Part shown: piece after piece, positions 25,489 through 33,987 of the stretch
Layout: every line of letters starts with the position of its first letter
Position numbering within the stretch: the first letter of the stretch is position 1
Assembly: GCA_028693555.1 (NCBI GenBank)
Contig: JAQUVD010000016.1
Span: forward strand, 1-64,000
Length of the DNA stretch: 64,000 bases
Source: Hespellia sp.
GTDB taxonomy: Bacteria; Bacillota; Clostridia; Lachnospirales; Lachnospiraceae
Reading direction: 5' to 3'
Notes under the pieces: generated by a model
The model's database searches: none
What the model saw: only the letters and a program-made list of their open reading frames with translations
What the model was told of the DNA's origin: nothing
Translations under genes and position numbers: made by a program

Positions 25489-26714
25489 AGATTCTCCTTT
25501 ACAAATTCTTTGGTCTGATTTTTACTGCGGTATTGCTGAGGAGTCATTCCCACCCTCTTTTTAAATATCCTACCAAAATAACGCTGTGAACTAAACCCTA
25601 CATAATCACTGACTTCTACCAGTGAGCTATTTGAATATTTCAGTAGATTCTGTGCTCGTTCAACACGTACCTGATTCAGATATTCCCTGATTGTCATTCC
25701 TTCTTTTTCTGAAAAAAGATGGGACAGATAGGCTTCATTCACACCTATATACTCTGCCATGTCCTCCAGTGTTATCTTGGTCTGGTACTTTTCGTTCATA
25801 TACCATTTACACTGTTCCACATAAGTGGAATAGACCTTCTTTGATTTTTCCTTCGCAACCATCTGCGCATATCTGACCGAGCAGTTCTTCATTAAGCTGT
25901 ATAAAGCCTCTTCTGATGTACACTGATCCACTTTATTGATATATGCATCACTTACCGCATATGCCTCTGTTGGTGATATCCCGCTTTCAATTGCTGTGCG
26001 GCATCCTAATGTCACCCCGCATACTACAAGATAGCGTGTATGGTTTAAGATCTTGCTTGATAAAGTCCCAGCGGAAATCGTAAGCTGTGATATCATCGAT
26101 GCTGCATCTTCTTCATTGCCTTCCCGGATCGCCTCCTGCCATTTTCGTTCCGTCTGATACGTGTGATGTGTTTTTTCCTCCTCATATGCCTCTTTCTGCT
26201 GTACCACCATATCTTTTTCAATCATTTCAGACTCTACTAAGTCCAGTTGGTTATTCTTTAATATATCTTGAACCAATATTTTTTTTCCGCTCACAAGGTG
26301 GTAAATCAGGACCAACAGCATGAGGAATCTACTGCACCGCATATGGCTGATCTGTATTTCCTGTTCTGATGACAACTGATGGTTTTGATAAAATTCTTTT
26401 TTCAAAACATAACGAAACTCATCTGCACATGTCGGTCCAATAAACAAATAGCCTATATTGTCCAAACGTACAGCACTAAAGAATATATACTCCTGTTCAC
26501 AATAGATAGCCGGACCTTCCACTTCGTCCGCACATTTCTTTAACCTTGCTATAAACGCTTCATCCTCATACAACTCCAGATTCTGATTATTTCCATAAAA
26601 ACATTTCTGCTTTGCATCTCCGTTCAGAATTTTACTGTTCACTGGATAAAAAAGAATGGAAAGCGTCTCAATCTCACTGATTCTCTCTAAATCAAATGCA
26701 ATATCATCCCACAT
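25485..26714 (-). CDS. AraC-family transcriptional regulator
   Basis: 409 residues. The last 100 residues carry the double helix-turn-helix of AraC/XylS: ITLEDMAEYIGVNEAYLSHLFSEKEGMTIREYLNQVRVERAQNLLKYSNSSLVEVSDYVGFSSQRYFGRIFKKRVGMTPQQYR. The first 300 residues are a sensor part with no cupin motif I can name. The gene lies inside the glycoside operon, after GH78 and before the ROK kinase, so it is expected to activate this operon in response to the imported glycoside or its product. Confidence 0.9.
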
Positions 26715-26757
26715 AAATCCACCTGCTTTCTTTCATTCGATATCCAAATCCACCTTG

Positions 26758-28299
26758 CTACTTCTTTTCAGCCTCTTTTGTAAAGTCGTATTCCCGGAAC
26801 AGATATGACGGTGTACAACTCCATGCATGACAGTGGCTGTTTATGATTTTTCCACCATACGGTGACTCATCCGGATTCTTCGGATTGTACATTTCCCAAA
26901 AGGTATCTGCACCTTCCAAAATCATGCCGCCCCAGTAGTTTTTTATCAGTGCGGTTGCCTCCGCAGTCTCACCACACACAATCAACGCTTCACAATAATT
27001 ATGCATCGCATACGGAGAAAGCATCTCATACGGGAGCCCCATCTCTTTGATCTTTTTTAATATTTTCCGATTCATTTCTATGTCAAATACACCGGCTAAG
27101 ATCATCCACGCCTGACTCATCGTAGAAATCTGTTTCTCTGCTCCACTGACGAACACCCCCTGCTTCTCATCAAAAAGCCGTTTCTTTGATGCGTCAGTCA
27201 AACGTTCTAATTCTTGCGTATAATATGCGGCTCCCGTCTGATCCTTCTTGGCTTCTGCCAGCTCTATCATACGCTTCAGGCAGAAAATAAGAACGCCCTG
27301 TGCCCCTGTCTGCTTATTCAAATCCATATTCCAATCCAGAAAGCACCAATACGCATTTTCATCTTCTCTGGTATCTCTCACAATTCCATTCTGATCTACG
27401 CGTTCCATACCGAACCGGATCTGCTCCTTTGCGGTGTCATATAAGTCCTGCAGCACTTTCTGATCCTTTGTCTCTCTATAATAATCTGCCAGAATCGGGA
27501 CAAAAAACAGCGCATAATCATAAAAATACGTGTCATCGGCTTCAACGCTTCCGTCAGTAAATATATTTGCACTGACCCGTCCATCTGGAAACGTAGAGCC
27601 TGCAAACAGATAGAGACACCGCTTCACAAGCTGATAGTTCTTGAATGTCTTATAATTCGTCAGTGCCTGAAGCCGCAGATCCCCGATCCAGAGCCTTCGG
27701 TCACGTTTCGGTCCGTCCTCAAATACATCCTGCATACAGTTTTGGAGTGTTCGGATGCTGACCTTATCAATTTTACAGAGGAGCTCATCTTCCTGCTGTA
27801 CCGGCTCTATCTTTTGATCGCCGACTGCATTTACATATTCACATTCGATTTTATCAAACACAACTTTGTATTTTTGCGATGTATCCAGCACCTCAATCTG
27901 CATATACCGGAATGCATACCGTCTCGGCAGCTTTACAACAGCAGGAAATGTATCGATATGTATCCACTCCTCCTGAATCCAGCCTTTGCTGATCCAGCCT
28001 CTGTAATCCGCAGAATTTTCTTTCAGCTCCTGCTCATGTTCCGCAAAACAAAGCTTTAAAAATGCAGGTGCATCCGGATGACTTCCCTTCGTTGAAATAT
28101 GCATTGTCACATAGCCTACAAAATGATTTCCAAAATCATAACAGAGAACATCATCTTTTCCATAAGACTCCTTCTCGGAAATAATTTTCTTTGGGATGAC
28201 CATTGTTGATTTTAAAACAGGCTTCTCCCGCTCTGCCTTGGATAATAAATAGGAATTATTTCTCGGTTGAAAATCTTCTATCACACTTGCGAATGCCAT
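26758..28299 (-). CDS. GH78-type alpha-L-rhamnosidase, compact form
   Basis: 513 residues, shorter than the multi-domain 800-1100-residue GH78 enzymes. It retains a beta-sandwich-like N-terminus and the (alpha/alpha)6 catalytic barrel: DVFEDGPKRDRRLWIGDL holds the general-acid segment, and GADTFWEMYNP and SHCHAWSCTPSYLF the catalytic-base region. There is no signal peptide, so it is cytoplasmic. It removes terminal L-rhamnose, typically from flavonoid or saponin glycosides. It is the first gene of the operon, with AAAGGGGAC as ribosome site. No L-rhamnose catabolic genes are in view. Confidence 0.85.
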   Translation of the reverse strand: MAFASVIEDFQPRNNSYLLSKAEREKPVLKSTMVIPKKIISEKESYGKDDVLCYDFGNHFVGYVTMHISTKGSHPDAPAFLKLCFAEHEQELKENSADYRGWISKGWIQEEWIHIDTFPAVVKLPRRYAFRYMQIEVLDTSQKYKVVFDKIECEYVNAVGDQKIEPVQQEDELLCKIDKVSIRTLQNCMQDVFEDGPKRDRRLWIGDLRLQALTNYKTFKNYQLVKRCLYLFAGSTFPDGRVSANIFTDGSVEADDTYFYDYALFFVPILADYYRETKDQKVLQDLYDTAKEQIRFGMERVDQNGIVRDTREDENAYWCFLDWNMDLNKQTGAQGVLIFCLKRMIELAEAKKDQTGAAYYTQELERLTDASKKRLFDEKQGVFVSGAEKQISTMSQAWMILAGVFDIEMNRKILKKIKEMGLPYEMLSPYAMHNYCEALIVCGETAEATALIKNYWGGMILEGADTFWEMYNPKNPDESPYGGKIINSHCHAWSCTPSYLFREYDFTKEAEKK

Positions 28300-28413
28300 A
28301 ATGAATGTCCCCTTTCTTTTTTTACATCATAGCTTATTGCATCTTGGATTCCTATCACTTTTTTTAGCATTTTAGTACTTTTTATAGATTCTTCTGAATG
28401 CAGACAGAAAAAT

Positions 28414-28446
28414 AAACTTGAAATCACAATCTGTAATTTCAAGTTT
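28414..28446 (-). terminator. Terminator after the oxidoreductase gene
   Basis: AAACTTGAAAT (28414-28424) and ATTTCAAGTTT (28436-28446) pair over 11 bp, and TTTATTTTTC follows on the minus strand. It separates the five-gene MATE operon from the glycoside operon. Confidence 0.8.
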
Positions 28447-28462
28447 ACTATTTTACGAATAA

Positions 28463-29446
28463 TTAGATAGAATCCGCAGGGAACACAATCTCCTGCTGCT
28501 TTCTCACTTCGTCCATCAGTTCTATCTCCAGCAGAGAATTTTTCAGATAAGCATGATCGAATTCTTTTTCTTTGATCAGCCTGATCAAGGCTTCCGTTTC
28601 ATAAAACATATTGTTATCAACCTTGGGAATATCAAGTTTCTCTATTTCTCCGTTTTTATAATAAATCGTCACAATCTCCGGGTTTTGAATCTCCTGAATC
28701 ACCATACTTCCATTCTCACCCTGAATCTGGCTTGGTACGTTCGAATTGGTGATTTTGGAATACAGCAGTTCCCCCTGCATTCCCTCATATTCCAATAAGA
28801 TAGTTCCGGCTCCGTCAACACCGTTTGACAACTTCAGACTGCTGCTAATAACCGTGTCTGGCTTTCCAAACAACGCCACCATGGGATGAATGCAGTACAC
28901 TCCGATATCCATCAATGCACCATTCGAAAATTCCGGATTGAATGCATTTTCAATAATTCCCTGTTTAAATTTGTCATATCTGCTAGAATACTGGCAGTAT
29001 TGAAACGATGCTCTTCTGACCGTTCCCAGCTTGTACAGATTTTCTTTGATTGCCGCAAATCCCGGTGAAAACTCACTTCGTAGCGCTTCCAATAAAACCA
29101 CATTGTTTTCCAACGCTGTTTCCTTCATTTTCGTTAACTCTTTACTATTCGATGCGATCGGTTTTTCGCACAATACATGTTTTTTTGCCTTTAGCATCTG
29201 AATACTCTGTGGAGCGTGGAAACTGTTCGGGCTCGCTATGTATACCGCATCGATTTCATCACAACCTGCCAGTTCATCCAGGTTATCAAAAATCAGCTCT
29301 GCGCCATGCTTTTGTGCGTACGCAAGCGCCTTCTCTTTGGAGCGCGAATATACACCCTTCAAGTGAAAATCGTTCACCGTCTTCGCTGCCTCGAGGAACT
29401 TATCTGTAATTACATTGGTTCCGATTACTGCAAATTCAATTTTCAT
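28463..29446 (-). CDS. Gfo/Idh/MocA-family oxidoreductase
   Basis: 327 residues. The N-terminal KIEFAVIGTNVITDKFL is an NAD(P)-binding Rossmann start, although G-x-G-x-x-G is reduced to G-T-N. AVYIASPNSFHAPQ and HVLCEKPIASNSKEL carry the family's C-E-K-P motif with the substrate lysine, and DIGVYCIHP the catalytic region. The enzyme oxidises or reduces a sugar or related polyol. The substrate is not evident. The start was set at 29446 by GAGGAGAAC. It follows the EIIA gene by 78 bp. Confidence 0.85.
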   Translation of the reverse strand: MKIEFAVIGTNVITDKFLEAAKTVNDFHLKGVYSRSKEKALAYAQKHGAELIFDNLDELAGCDEIDAVYIASPNSFHAPQSIQMLKAKKHVLCEKPIASNSKELTKMKETALENNVVLLEALRSEFSPGFAAIKENLYKLGTVRRASFQYCQYSSRYDKFKQGIIENAFNPEFSNGALMDIGVYCIHPMVALFGKPDTVISSSLKLSNGVDGAGTILLEYEGMQGELLYSKITNSNVPSQIQGENGSMVIQEIQNPEIVTIYYKNGEIEKLDIPKVDNNMFYETEALIRLIKEKEFDHAYLKNSLLEIELMDEVRKQQEIVFPADSI

Positions 29447-29524
29447 TTCAATGTTCTCCTCTGCCATGCATTTGTTCCTTTTATTATAAGTATCGCAGCA
29501 CTTCTTTGCAACCCGTTTTAGCAC

Positions 29525-30025
29525 TCAAATCGTTCGTTCATACAAAATTGTTTCTTTTGTAATCTCCCCTTCCATTTGCTCCATAGCCACTGGGTTCCCT
29601 TTGTTCGTAATATAGATAATGGAATCCAGCCGATACCCTGCTTCTATAATTTTTTCCATTTCAAACGTTAATATTTTCTGCCCCTGCTTAATTCGATCCA
29701 TGCTTTGGACGAATGGATGAAAAAATTTTCCTTCCAATTCTACTGTATTTCTTCCAACGTGGATAAACACTTCGTTTTCCCATTCATCTTTGACAACAAT
29801 TGCATGTTTTGAAGGCGTGATTACTGACACCTCTCCATCAAATGGCGCATAGATTTTTCCTTCGGTCGGTATAATCTTTATCACATGATGATTCGTTTGT
29901 TCAAAAATGTCTTTTTCAACCTTTTCCAGTTCTGCCATACGTCCAACCAAAGGGGCATATATCATTTCGATCTTCTTTTTCTTTTGTTCCGTCTCCATCA
30001 CTTTCTGAATCATCTCTTCTAGCAT
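29525..30025 (-). CDS. Stand-alone PTS glucose-family EIIA domain
   Basis: 166 residues with a 20-residue helical lead, then the EIIA-Glc fold: IYAPLVGRM, KIYAPFDGEVSVI, PSKHAIVV and FIHVGRNTVELEG. His74 and His89 match the two active-site histidines of E. coli EIIA-Glc (75 and 90), His89 being the phosphorylated one. No EIIB, EIIC or HPr is nearby, so it must serve a distant permease or act as a regulator. It lies 20 bp downstream of the cyclopropane synthase gene, unusual company for a sugar-transport domain. Confidence 0.88.
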   Translation of the reverse strand: MLEEMIQKVMETEQKKKKIEMIYAPLVGRMAELEKVEKDIFEQTNHHVIKIIPTEGKIYAPFDGEVSVITPSKHAIVVKDEWENEVFIHVGRNTVELEGKFFHPFVQSMDRIKQGQKILTFEMEKIIEAGYRLDSIIYITNKGNPVAMEQMEGEITKETILYERTI

Positions 30026-30045
30026 CTCACATACACCGCCTTTCT

Positions 30046-31239
30046 TTATTCGTGATCACTGTACCATCGAATGGATGGCAAATCATTATTTACACCTTTT
30101 GTCATTAGTATCTGATGAATATCAATAATTCCATTGTGAAAAGTTGCTGCACAGGCGCTCAGATATAATCTCCACATACGAATAAATGTTTCATCAAACA
30201 TTTTGCGTATTTCTCCCAGATTCTCCTCAAAATTCTCCAGCCATTTTAAGAGTGTCCGGTTATAATGAAGACGCAGATTTTCAATATCCAGCGTATGAAA
30301 ATTGTAATCCCCCATATCAGATATTATTTCTCTTAGGCTTGGAACCACCCCGCCCGGAAATATATACTTCTTTATCCATGGATCACCGGGATGTTCCTGA
30401 AGTGAACTGATAAAATGCAGCAGGAATATTCCACCCGGTTTTAAAACTTTATTTGCACATTCCACATAAAGCTTGTAATTATAACGTCCGACATGCTCTA
30501 ACATTCCAATGCTCACAATGCGGTCAAACCGCTTACCATACTTCGGTAAATCCCGGTAGTCCATCAATTCAACAGTCAGATACTCCTGCAGATTTTCTTC
30601 CTCAATCCGTTTTTGAAATTCTCTATACTGTTCCCCACTAAGGGTAATTCCAGTTCCGTGTATTTTATATTTTTTTGCAGCTTCAATCAGAAGATATCCC
30701 CAGCCACAACCTATATCAAGCAACGTCATTCCCTCTTTTAAATATAGCTTTTTCAAGGTATATTCAATTTTATTTAACTGGGCCTGATAGAGGGAATCGT
30801 CTTCATGTAAAAAATATCCACATGAATAACTCATCGTTTTGTCCAGCCACAGCTTGTAAAAATCATTTCCAATATCATAGTGGCTAGTTACCTCCTGCTT
30901 TTGATTACTCTTAGCAGTGGAAGGAAACATAAGCTTTTTTAATGCGTTTTGATCTGTCGAAAATTTTCCCATTTGTCCCAGGAAATGATCCAGCGCCTCA
31001 TAAAGATTGCCTTCAATTTCAAGGTCACCCCGCATATAAGCTTCCCCAAGTGCCAATGATGTGCTCTTTAGGAGCTCTGCCATCGGAATTGCTTTGTTGA
31101 ATTGAACCGCAAATGTCGGCTCCCCTGTTCCAACTAAATATCTGCGTTCCTTAAACTTAACGACAAATGGATCATCGCTGAACCGCTCAAGGAATTTCAC
31201 CATCGCCTTTTCTCCGGCTGTTTCTTCTACTTTTAACAT
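30046..31239 (-). CDS. cfa: Cyclopropane-fatty-acyl-phospholipid synthase
   Basis: 397 residues. The N-terminal lipid-binding domain is followed by a class I methyltransferase: SHYDIGNDFYKLWLD and MSYSCGYF before the SAM site, LLDIGCGWGYLLIEAAKKY as motif I, and SIGMLEHVG as the bicarbonate/active-site region. It transfers the methylene group from S-adenosylmethionine to unsaturated acyl chains in the membrane. The ATG at 31239 follows GGAGGACATC, while an ATG at 31251 overlaps that ribosome site. It is flanked by the cytidylate-kinase-like gene and EIIA in one operon. Confidence 0.92.
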   Translation of the reverse strand: MLKVEETAGEKAMVKFLERFSDDPFVVKFKERRYLVGTGEPTFAVQFNKAIPMAELLKSTSLALGEAYMRGDLEIEGNLYEALDHFLGQMGKFSTDQNALKKLMFPSTAKSNQKQEVTSHYDIGNDFYKLWLDKTMSYSCGYFLHEDDSLYQAQLNKIEYTLKKLYLKEGMTLLDIGCGWGYLLIEAAKKYKIHGTGITLSGEQYREFQKRIEEENLQEYLTVELMDYRDLPKYGKRFDRIVSIGMLEHVGRYNYKLYVECANKVLKPGGIFLLHFISSLQEHPGDPWIKKYIFPGGVVPSLREIISDMGDYNFHTLDIENLRLHYNRTLLKWLENFEENLGEIRKMFDETFIRMWRLYLSACAATFHNGIIDIHQILMTKGVNNDLPSIRWYSDHE

Positions 31240-31251
31240 GATGTCCTCCAT

Positions 31252-31866
31252 TTATTTGGCTGAATTCATTGAAATATTTACATATTCCATTATTAACTGA
31301 ATTGCTCCATCTATACCCGTTTTACTTGTATCAAAGGACAAATCATAATATTTGGCTTCTCCCCACTTTTGATTTGTGTAATAATTGTAATAACTGGCTC
31401 TTGTTTTATCCTGCTTCTCTATCATCTCTTCTGCCTTATTTTCAGTTACATCATATCTCTGACAGATTCTTTTCATACGTGCGTCCATTGGTGCATGTGC
31501 GAAAACATTGATCGTATCATCTCTTTCCCGAAGAACATAGTCCGAACAGCGACCTACCATTACACAGGATTCCTTATCTGCAATTTCTTTGATTGTATGA
31601 AACTGATCTAGAAATAACTGAACCGATAATGGCTGTGAATTTGTATAATTACTGATTCCCGTCACGATGGAGTAAATAAGACTATTCTTTGTCTTTTCAT
31701 CATTTTCTTCAAAAACCTGTTCCCTAAACCCACTCTTCTTTGCTGATTCTGCAAGAATTTCCTTGTCATAACACTTTATATTCAATTTTTCTGCCAGTTT
31801 TTCCGCAATTTCATGACCTCCGCTTCCAAATTCTCTTCCTATCGTAATAACAAAATGTTTGTCCAT
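31252..31866 (-). CDS. Cytidylate-kinase-like protein
   Basis: 204 residues of the cytidylate-kinase-like (Cytidylate_kin_2) family: TIGREFGSGGHEIAEKLA is the P-loop, in its reduced form G-R-E-F-G-S-G-G rather than G-x-x-x-x-G-K-[ST]. CYDKEIL and CVMVGRCSDYVL follow, with a DARMKRICQRY lid. The family is widespread in gut Firmicutes, often beside transporters, and its true substrate is not known. It starts 15 bp after the MATE gene and ends just before cfa. Confidence 0.85.
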   Translation of the reverse strand: MDKHFVITIGREFGSGGHEIAEKLAEKLNIKCYDKEILAESAKKSGFREQVFEENDEKTKNSLIYSIVTGISNYTNSQPLSVQLFLDQFHTIKEIADKESCVMVGRCSDYVLRERDDTINVFAHAPMDARMKRICQRYDVTENKAEEMIEKQDKTRASYYNYYTNQKWGEAKYYDLSFDTSKTGIDGAIQLIMEYVNISMNSAK

Positions 31867-31881
31867 TTATATTTCCTCCAT

Positions 31882-33273
31882 CTAATTTACTTTTACCTGT
31901 TTCTGTTTTATGTCTCTGTTTAATTTTTTCATTTCCACAATAATAAAGATGACTGATACGATAAACGACAATCCGTCACCCACCGGTGCCGCCCATAGAA
32001 TTCCCTCTACGCCCATAAAACGTGGGAGAATAAGAACTGCCGGTATAAAGAAAATAATCTGTCTCGACAATGATACGATTGCCGCTTTTACCGGTTGTCC
32101 AATGGCCTGCAGGAATATTCCCGAAACAATCTGGAAACTCGTCAAAATACAGAAGCACAGGAAAATTCGGAAACTCTTCACGCAGAATTCCATATAAAGC
32201 GCCCCATCCGAGCCAAAAATATTTACCATAACCTGTGGGCAGAATTCGAACAGGATGAAACCGATTGCACCTACAACTGCCGCTATAAGAACAGATAGTG
32301 TAAATGTTTTCTTTACCCGGTCAAATTTCCCGGCTCCGTAGTTATAACCGACAATCGGCTGTGCTCCTGCTGCAATACCTACTAGCAGTGCGATGAGAAT
32401 CTGGTTGATTTTCATGACAATACCAATTGCCGTCAAGGGAATTTCCGCACCGTACTTTGAGGATGCACCATACTTCGTCAGAAGATTGTTAGAAAGGATT
32501 ACAACAATCACAATGGATATCTGTGTAATAAAGCTTGAAACACCCAGTTTCAATACACTGGTTACAGTATTCGCTTTTAGTACAAATCCACGTTTCTCTA
32601 ATTTAATATTGTGACAGTGAAATAGATATGCAATTGATATGATAAATGAAATCACCTGTCCTGCTGCAGTCGCAACGCCGGCTCCCCAGACGCCCCATTT
32701 AAATACAAAGATAAAAAGTGGATCTAAAATACAGTTAATTACCGCTCCGGTAAGCATGGTCAGCATTGCAAATTTCGGACTTCCATCTGCACGGATAATG
32801 GAGTTAAGTCCTGTAAGTATCACTAAAAATGGCAGACCGATGATAATTGGATAACCATAATCAAGAACATAAGGCATCAAAGTGTCTGTAGCTCCAAATA
32901 ATCTTGAAAGCGGGCGAAGTGCTGCCAGGCCGACAACTAACAGTAAAACACCAAGTATGACGAGCACTGCAATTGCATTTCCCACACCTTTTGCAGCTCC
33001 CTTTTTGTCATTTTCTCCCAGTTTCAGGCTCAGAAAAGATGCTGCGCCATCTCCCACCAGTAATGCCAGTGCGGAAGCTGCACAGGTGAATGGGAAAATA
33101 ACGCTTGTTGCACCATTTCCCAGATAACCAACACCCTGTCCGATAAAAATCTGATCCACGATGTTGTAAAGCGCTACAACAATCAATGATAAACAGGTTG
33201 GTATTGCGAATTTAGCAATCAACCCACCGATTGGTGCTGTAGCAAAGTACGAATTGTCTTTTGTTTGTTCCAT
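31882..33273 (-). CDS. MATE-family efflux transporter
   Basis: 463 residues with twelve membrane helices. The start PIGGLIAKFAIPTCLSLIVVALYNIVDQIFIGQGVG is typical of MATE pumps, as are the two-fold repeat and GLNSIIRADGSPKFAM, with its partner GAGAQPIVGYNYGAG-type loop (AAGAQPIVGYNYGAG). It exports organic cations or drugs in exchange for sodium or protons. It is divergent from a MarR gene and has a strong promoter (TTGACA/TATACT) with a MarR-type palindrome over its start site, so it should be induced when the repressor binds ligand. Confidence 0.92.
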   Translation of the reverse strand: MEQTKDNSYFATAPIGGLIAKFAIPTCLSLIVVALYNIVDQIFIGQGVGYLGNGATSVIFPFTCAASALALLVGDGAASFLSLKLGENDKKGAAKGVGNAIAVLVILGVLLLVVGLAALRPLSRLFGATDTLMPYVLDYGYPIIIGLPFLVILTGLNSIIRADGSPKFAMLTMLTGAVINCILDPLFIFVFKWGVWGAGVATAAGQVISFIISIAYLFHCHNIKLEKRGFVLKANTVTSVLKLGVSSFITQISIVIVVILSNNLLTKYGASSKYGAEIPLTAIGIVMKINQILIALLVGIAAGAQPIVGYNYGAGKFDRVKKTFTLSVLIAAVVGAIGFILFEFCPQVMVNIFGSDGALYMEFCVKSFRIFLCFCILTSFQIVSGIFLQAIGQPVKAAIVSLSRQIIFFIPAVLILPRFMGVEGILWAAPVGDGLSFIVSVIFIIVEMKKLNRDIKQKQVKVN

Positions 33274-33294
33274 AGTTTTATATTTCCTCCTTTT

Positions 33295-33308
33295 GTTGGT
33301 AAGCCAAC
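33295..33308. promoter_or_regulatory. MarR-type operator 1
   Basis: GTTGGTAAGCCAAC, arms GTTGG/CCAAC, 21 bp upstream of the MATE start codon and just upstream of its ribosome site. Confidence 0.7.
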
Positions 33309-33326
33309 TTTATAATTAAATTTTTA

Positions 33327-33349
33327 CACCCTCGCAAGGGTGCTTTTTT
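33327..33349 (+). terminator. Terminator-like hairpin in the MATE leader
   Basis: CACCCT-CGCA-AGGGTG followed by CTTTTTT on the plus strand. It lies in the leader of a minus-strand gene, with no plus-strand gene upstream. See findings. Confidence 0.6.
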
Positions 33350-33363
33350 GTTGGTGTGCCAAT
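33350..33363. promoter_or_regulatory. MarR-type operator 2
   Basis: GTTGGTGTGCCAAT. It lies directly downstream of the minus-strand -10 box (33370-33365), over the expected start point of the MATE transcript. Confidence 0.75.
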
Positions 33364-33364
33364 T

Positions 33365-33393
33365 AGTATAATATTCTCTTTTTCAATTGTCAA
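33365..33393 (-). promoter_or_regulatory. Promoter of the MATE operon
   Basis: On the minus strand TTGACA (33393-33388), 17 nt, TATACT (33370-33365). This is close to ideal. Confidence 0.8.
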
Positions 33394-33416
33394 GCCCTAT
33401 TTTTATTAAATATTGA

Positions 33417-33445
33417 TTGACATATGGCGTTGAATTCGCTACAAT
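33417..33445 (+). promoter_or_regulatory. Promoter of the MarR gene
   Basis: TTGACA (33417-33422), 17 nt, TACAAT (33440-33445). Operator 3 begins 5 nt further on. Confidence 0.8.
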
Positions 33446-33449
33446 ATTT

Positions 33450-33463
33450 GTTGTCAAGCCAAC
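33450..33463. promoter_or_regulatory. MarR-type operator 3
   Basis: GTTGTCAAGCCAAC, over the expected start point of the marR transcript. It implies autorepression. Confidence 0.75.
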
Positions 33464-33505
33464 GTTAGTAAATAGCTTCATCACAACAGATAGGAGAATG
33501 TACAA

Positions 33506-33925
33506 ATGGATTTACCAAAAGGAATTTCGACTTTATTCAGAAAAATGCAGATGAATTTGAATACGCGATTAAAAGAGCTCTCTCTTACAAGTACCAAAGC
33601 AATGTTCCTCTTCTGTCTGTCTGAATATGAACATTTATCACAAATTGAAATGTGTAGAAAATTAGATATGGATAAAAGTACCGTAGCCAAAATGCTGGTG
33701 CGCCTTGAAAATGATGGACTCATTACAAAATCGACCGACCCGAACGATGTACGCTCCTATATCGTCAGCTTAACCGATAAAGCCTTGCAGATTGTACCAC
33801 AGGCAAAGAAAATCCAAATGGACTGGGTTGACGAAGTAACCGCAAACCTGTCCGATTTGGAAAAGCATAATTTTTGTGAACTGATAGAAACAGTCGCTGA
33901 AAAAGCAAATGAACTTTGTATTTAA
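33506..33925 (+). CDS. MarR-family transcriptional regulator
   Basis: 139 residues, a single winged-helix unit: LTSTKAMFLFCLSEYEHLSQIEMCRKLDMDKSTVAKMLVRLENDGLITKSTDPNDVRSYIVSLTDKA includes the recognition helix and the D-x-R wing tip. MarR dimers bind short palindromes and release them on ligand binding. Three such palindromes of the form GTTGNTNNGCCAAC occur between this gene and the MATE gene, two of them over the transcription start points. It should repress itself and the MATE operon. The ribosome site is AGGAG. Confidence 0.92.
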   Translation: MDLPKGISTLFRKMQMNLNTRLKELSLTSTKAMFLFCLSEYEHLSQIEMCRKLDMDKSTVAKMLVRLENDGLITKSTDPNDVRSYIVSLTDKALQIVPQAKKIQMDWVDEVTANLSDLEKHNFCELIETVAEKANELCI

Positions 33926-33947
33926 CCTTGTTTGATTAAGACGGATT

Positions 33948-33987
33948 ACGAGAGAATTTTTGACTCTTCCATCAAAGATTCTCTCGT
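33948..33987. terminator. Bidirectional terminator between marR and lysR
   Basis: ACGAGAGAAT (33948-33957) and ATTCTCTCGT (33978-33987), a perfect 10-bp stem between convergent genes. The LysR stop codon lies in the loop. Confidence 0.65.
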
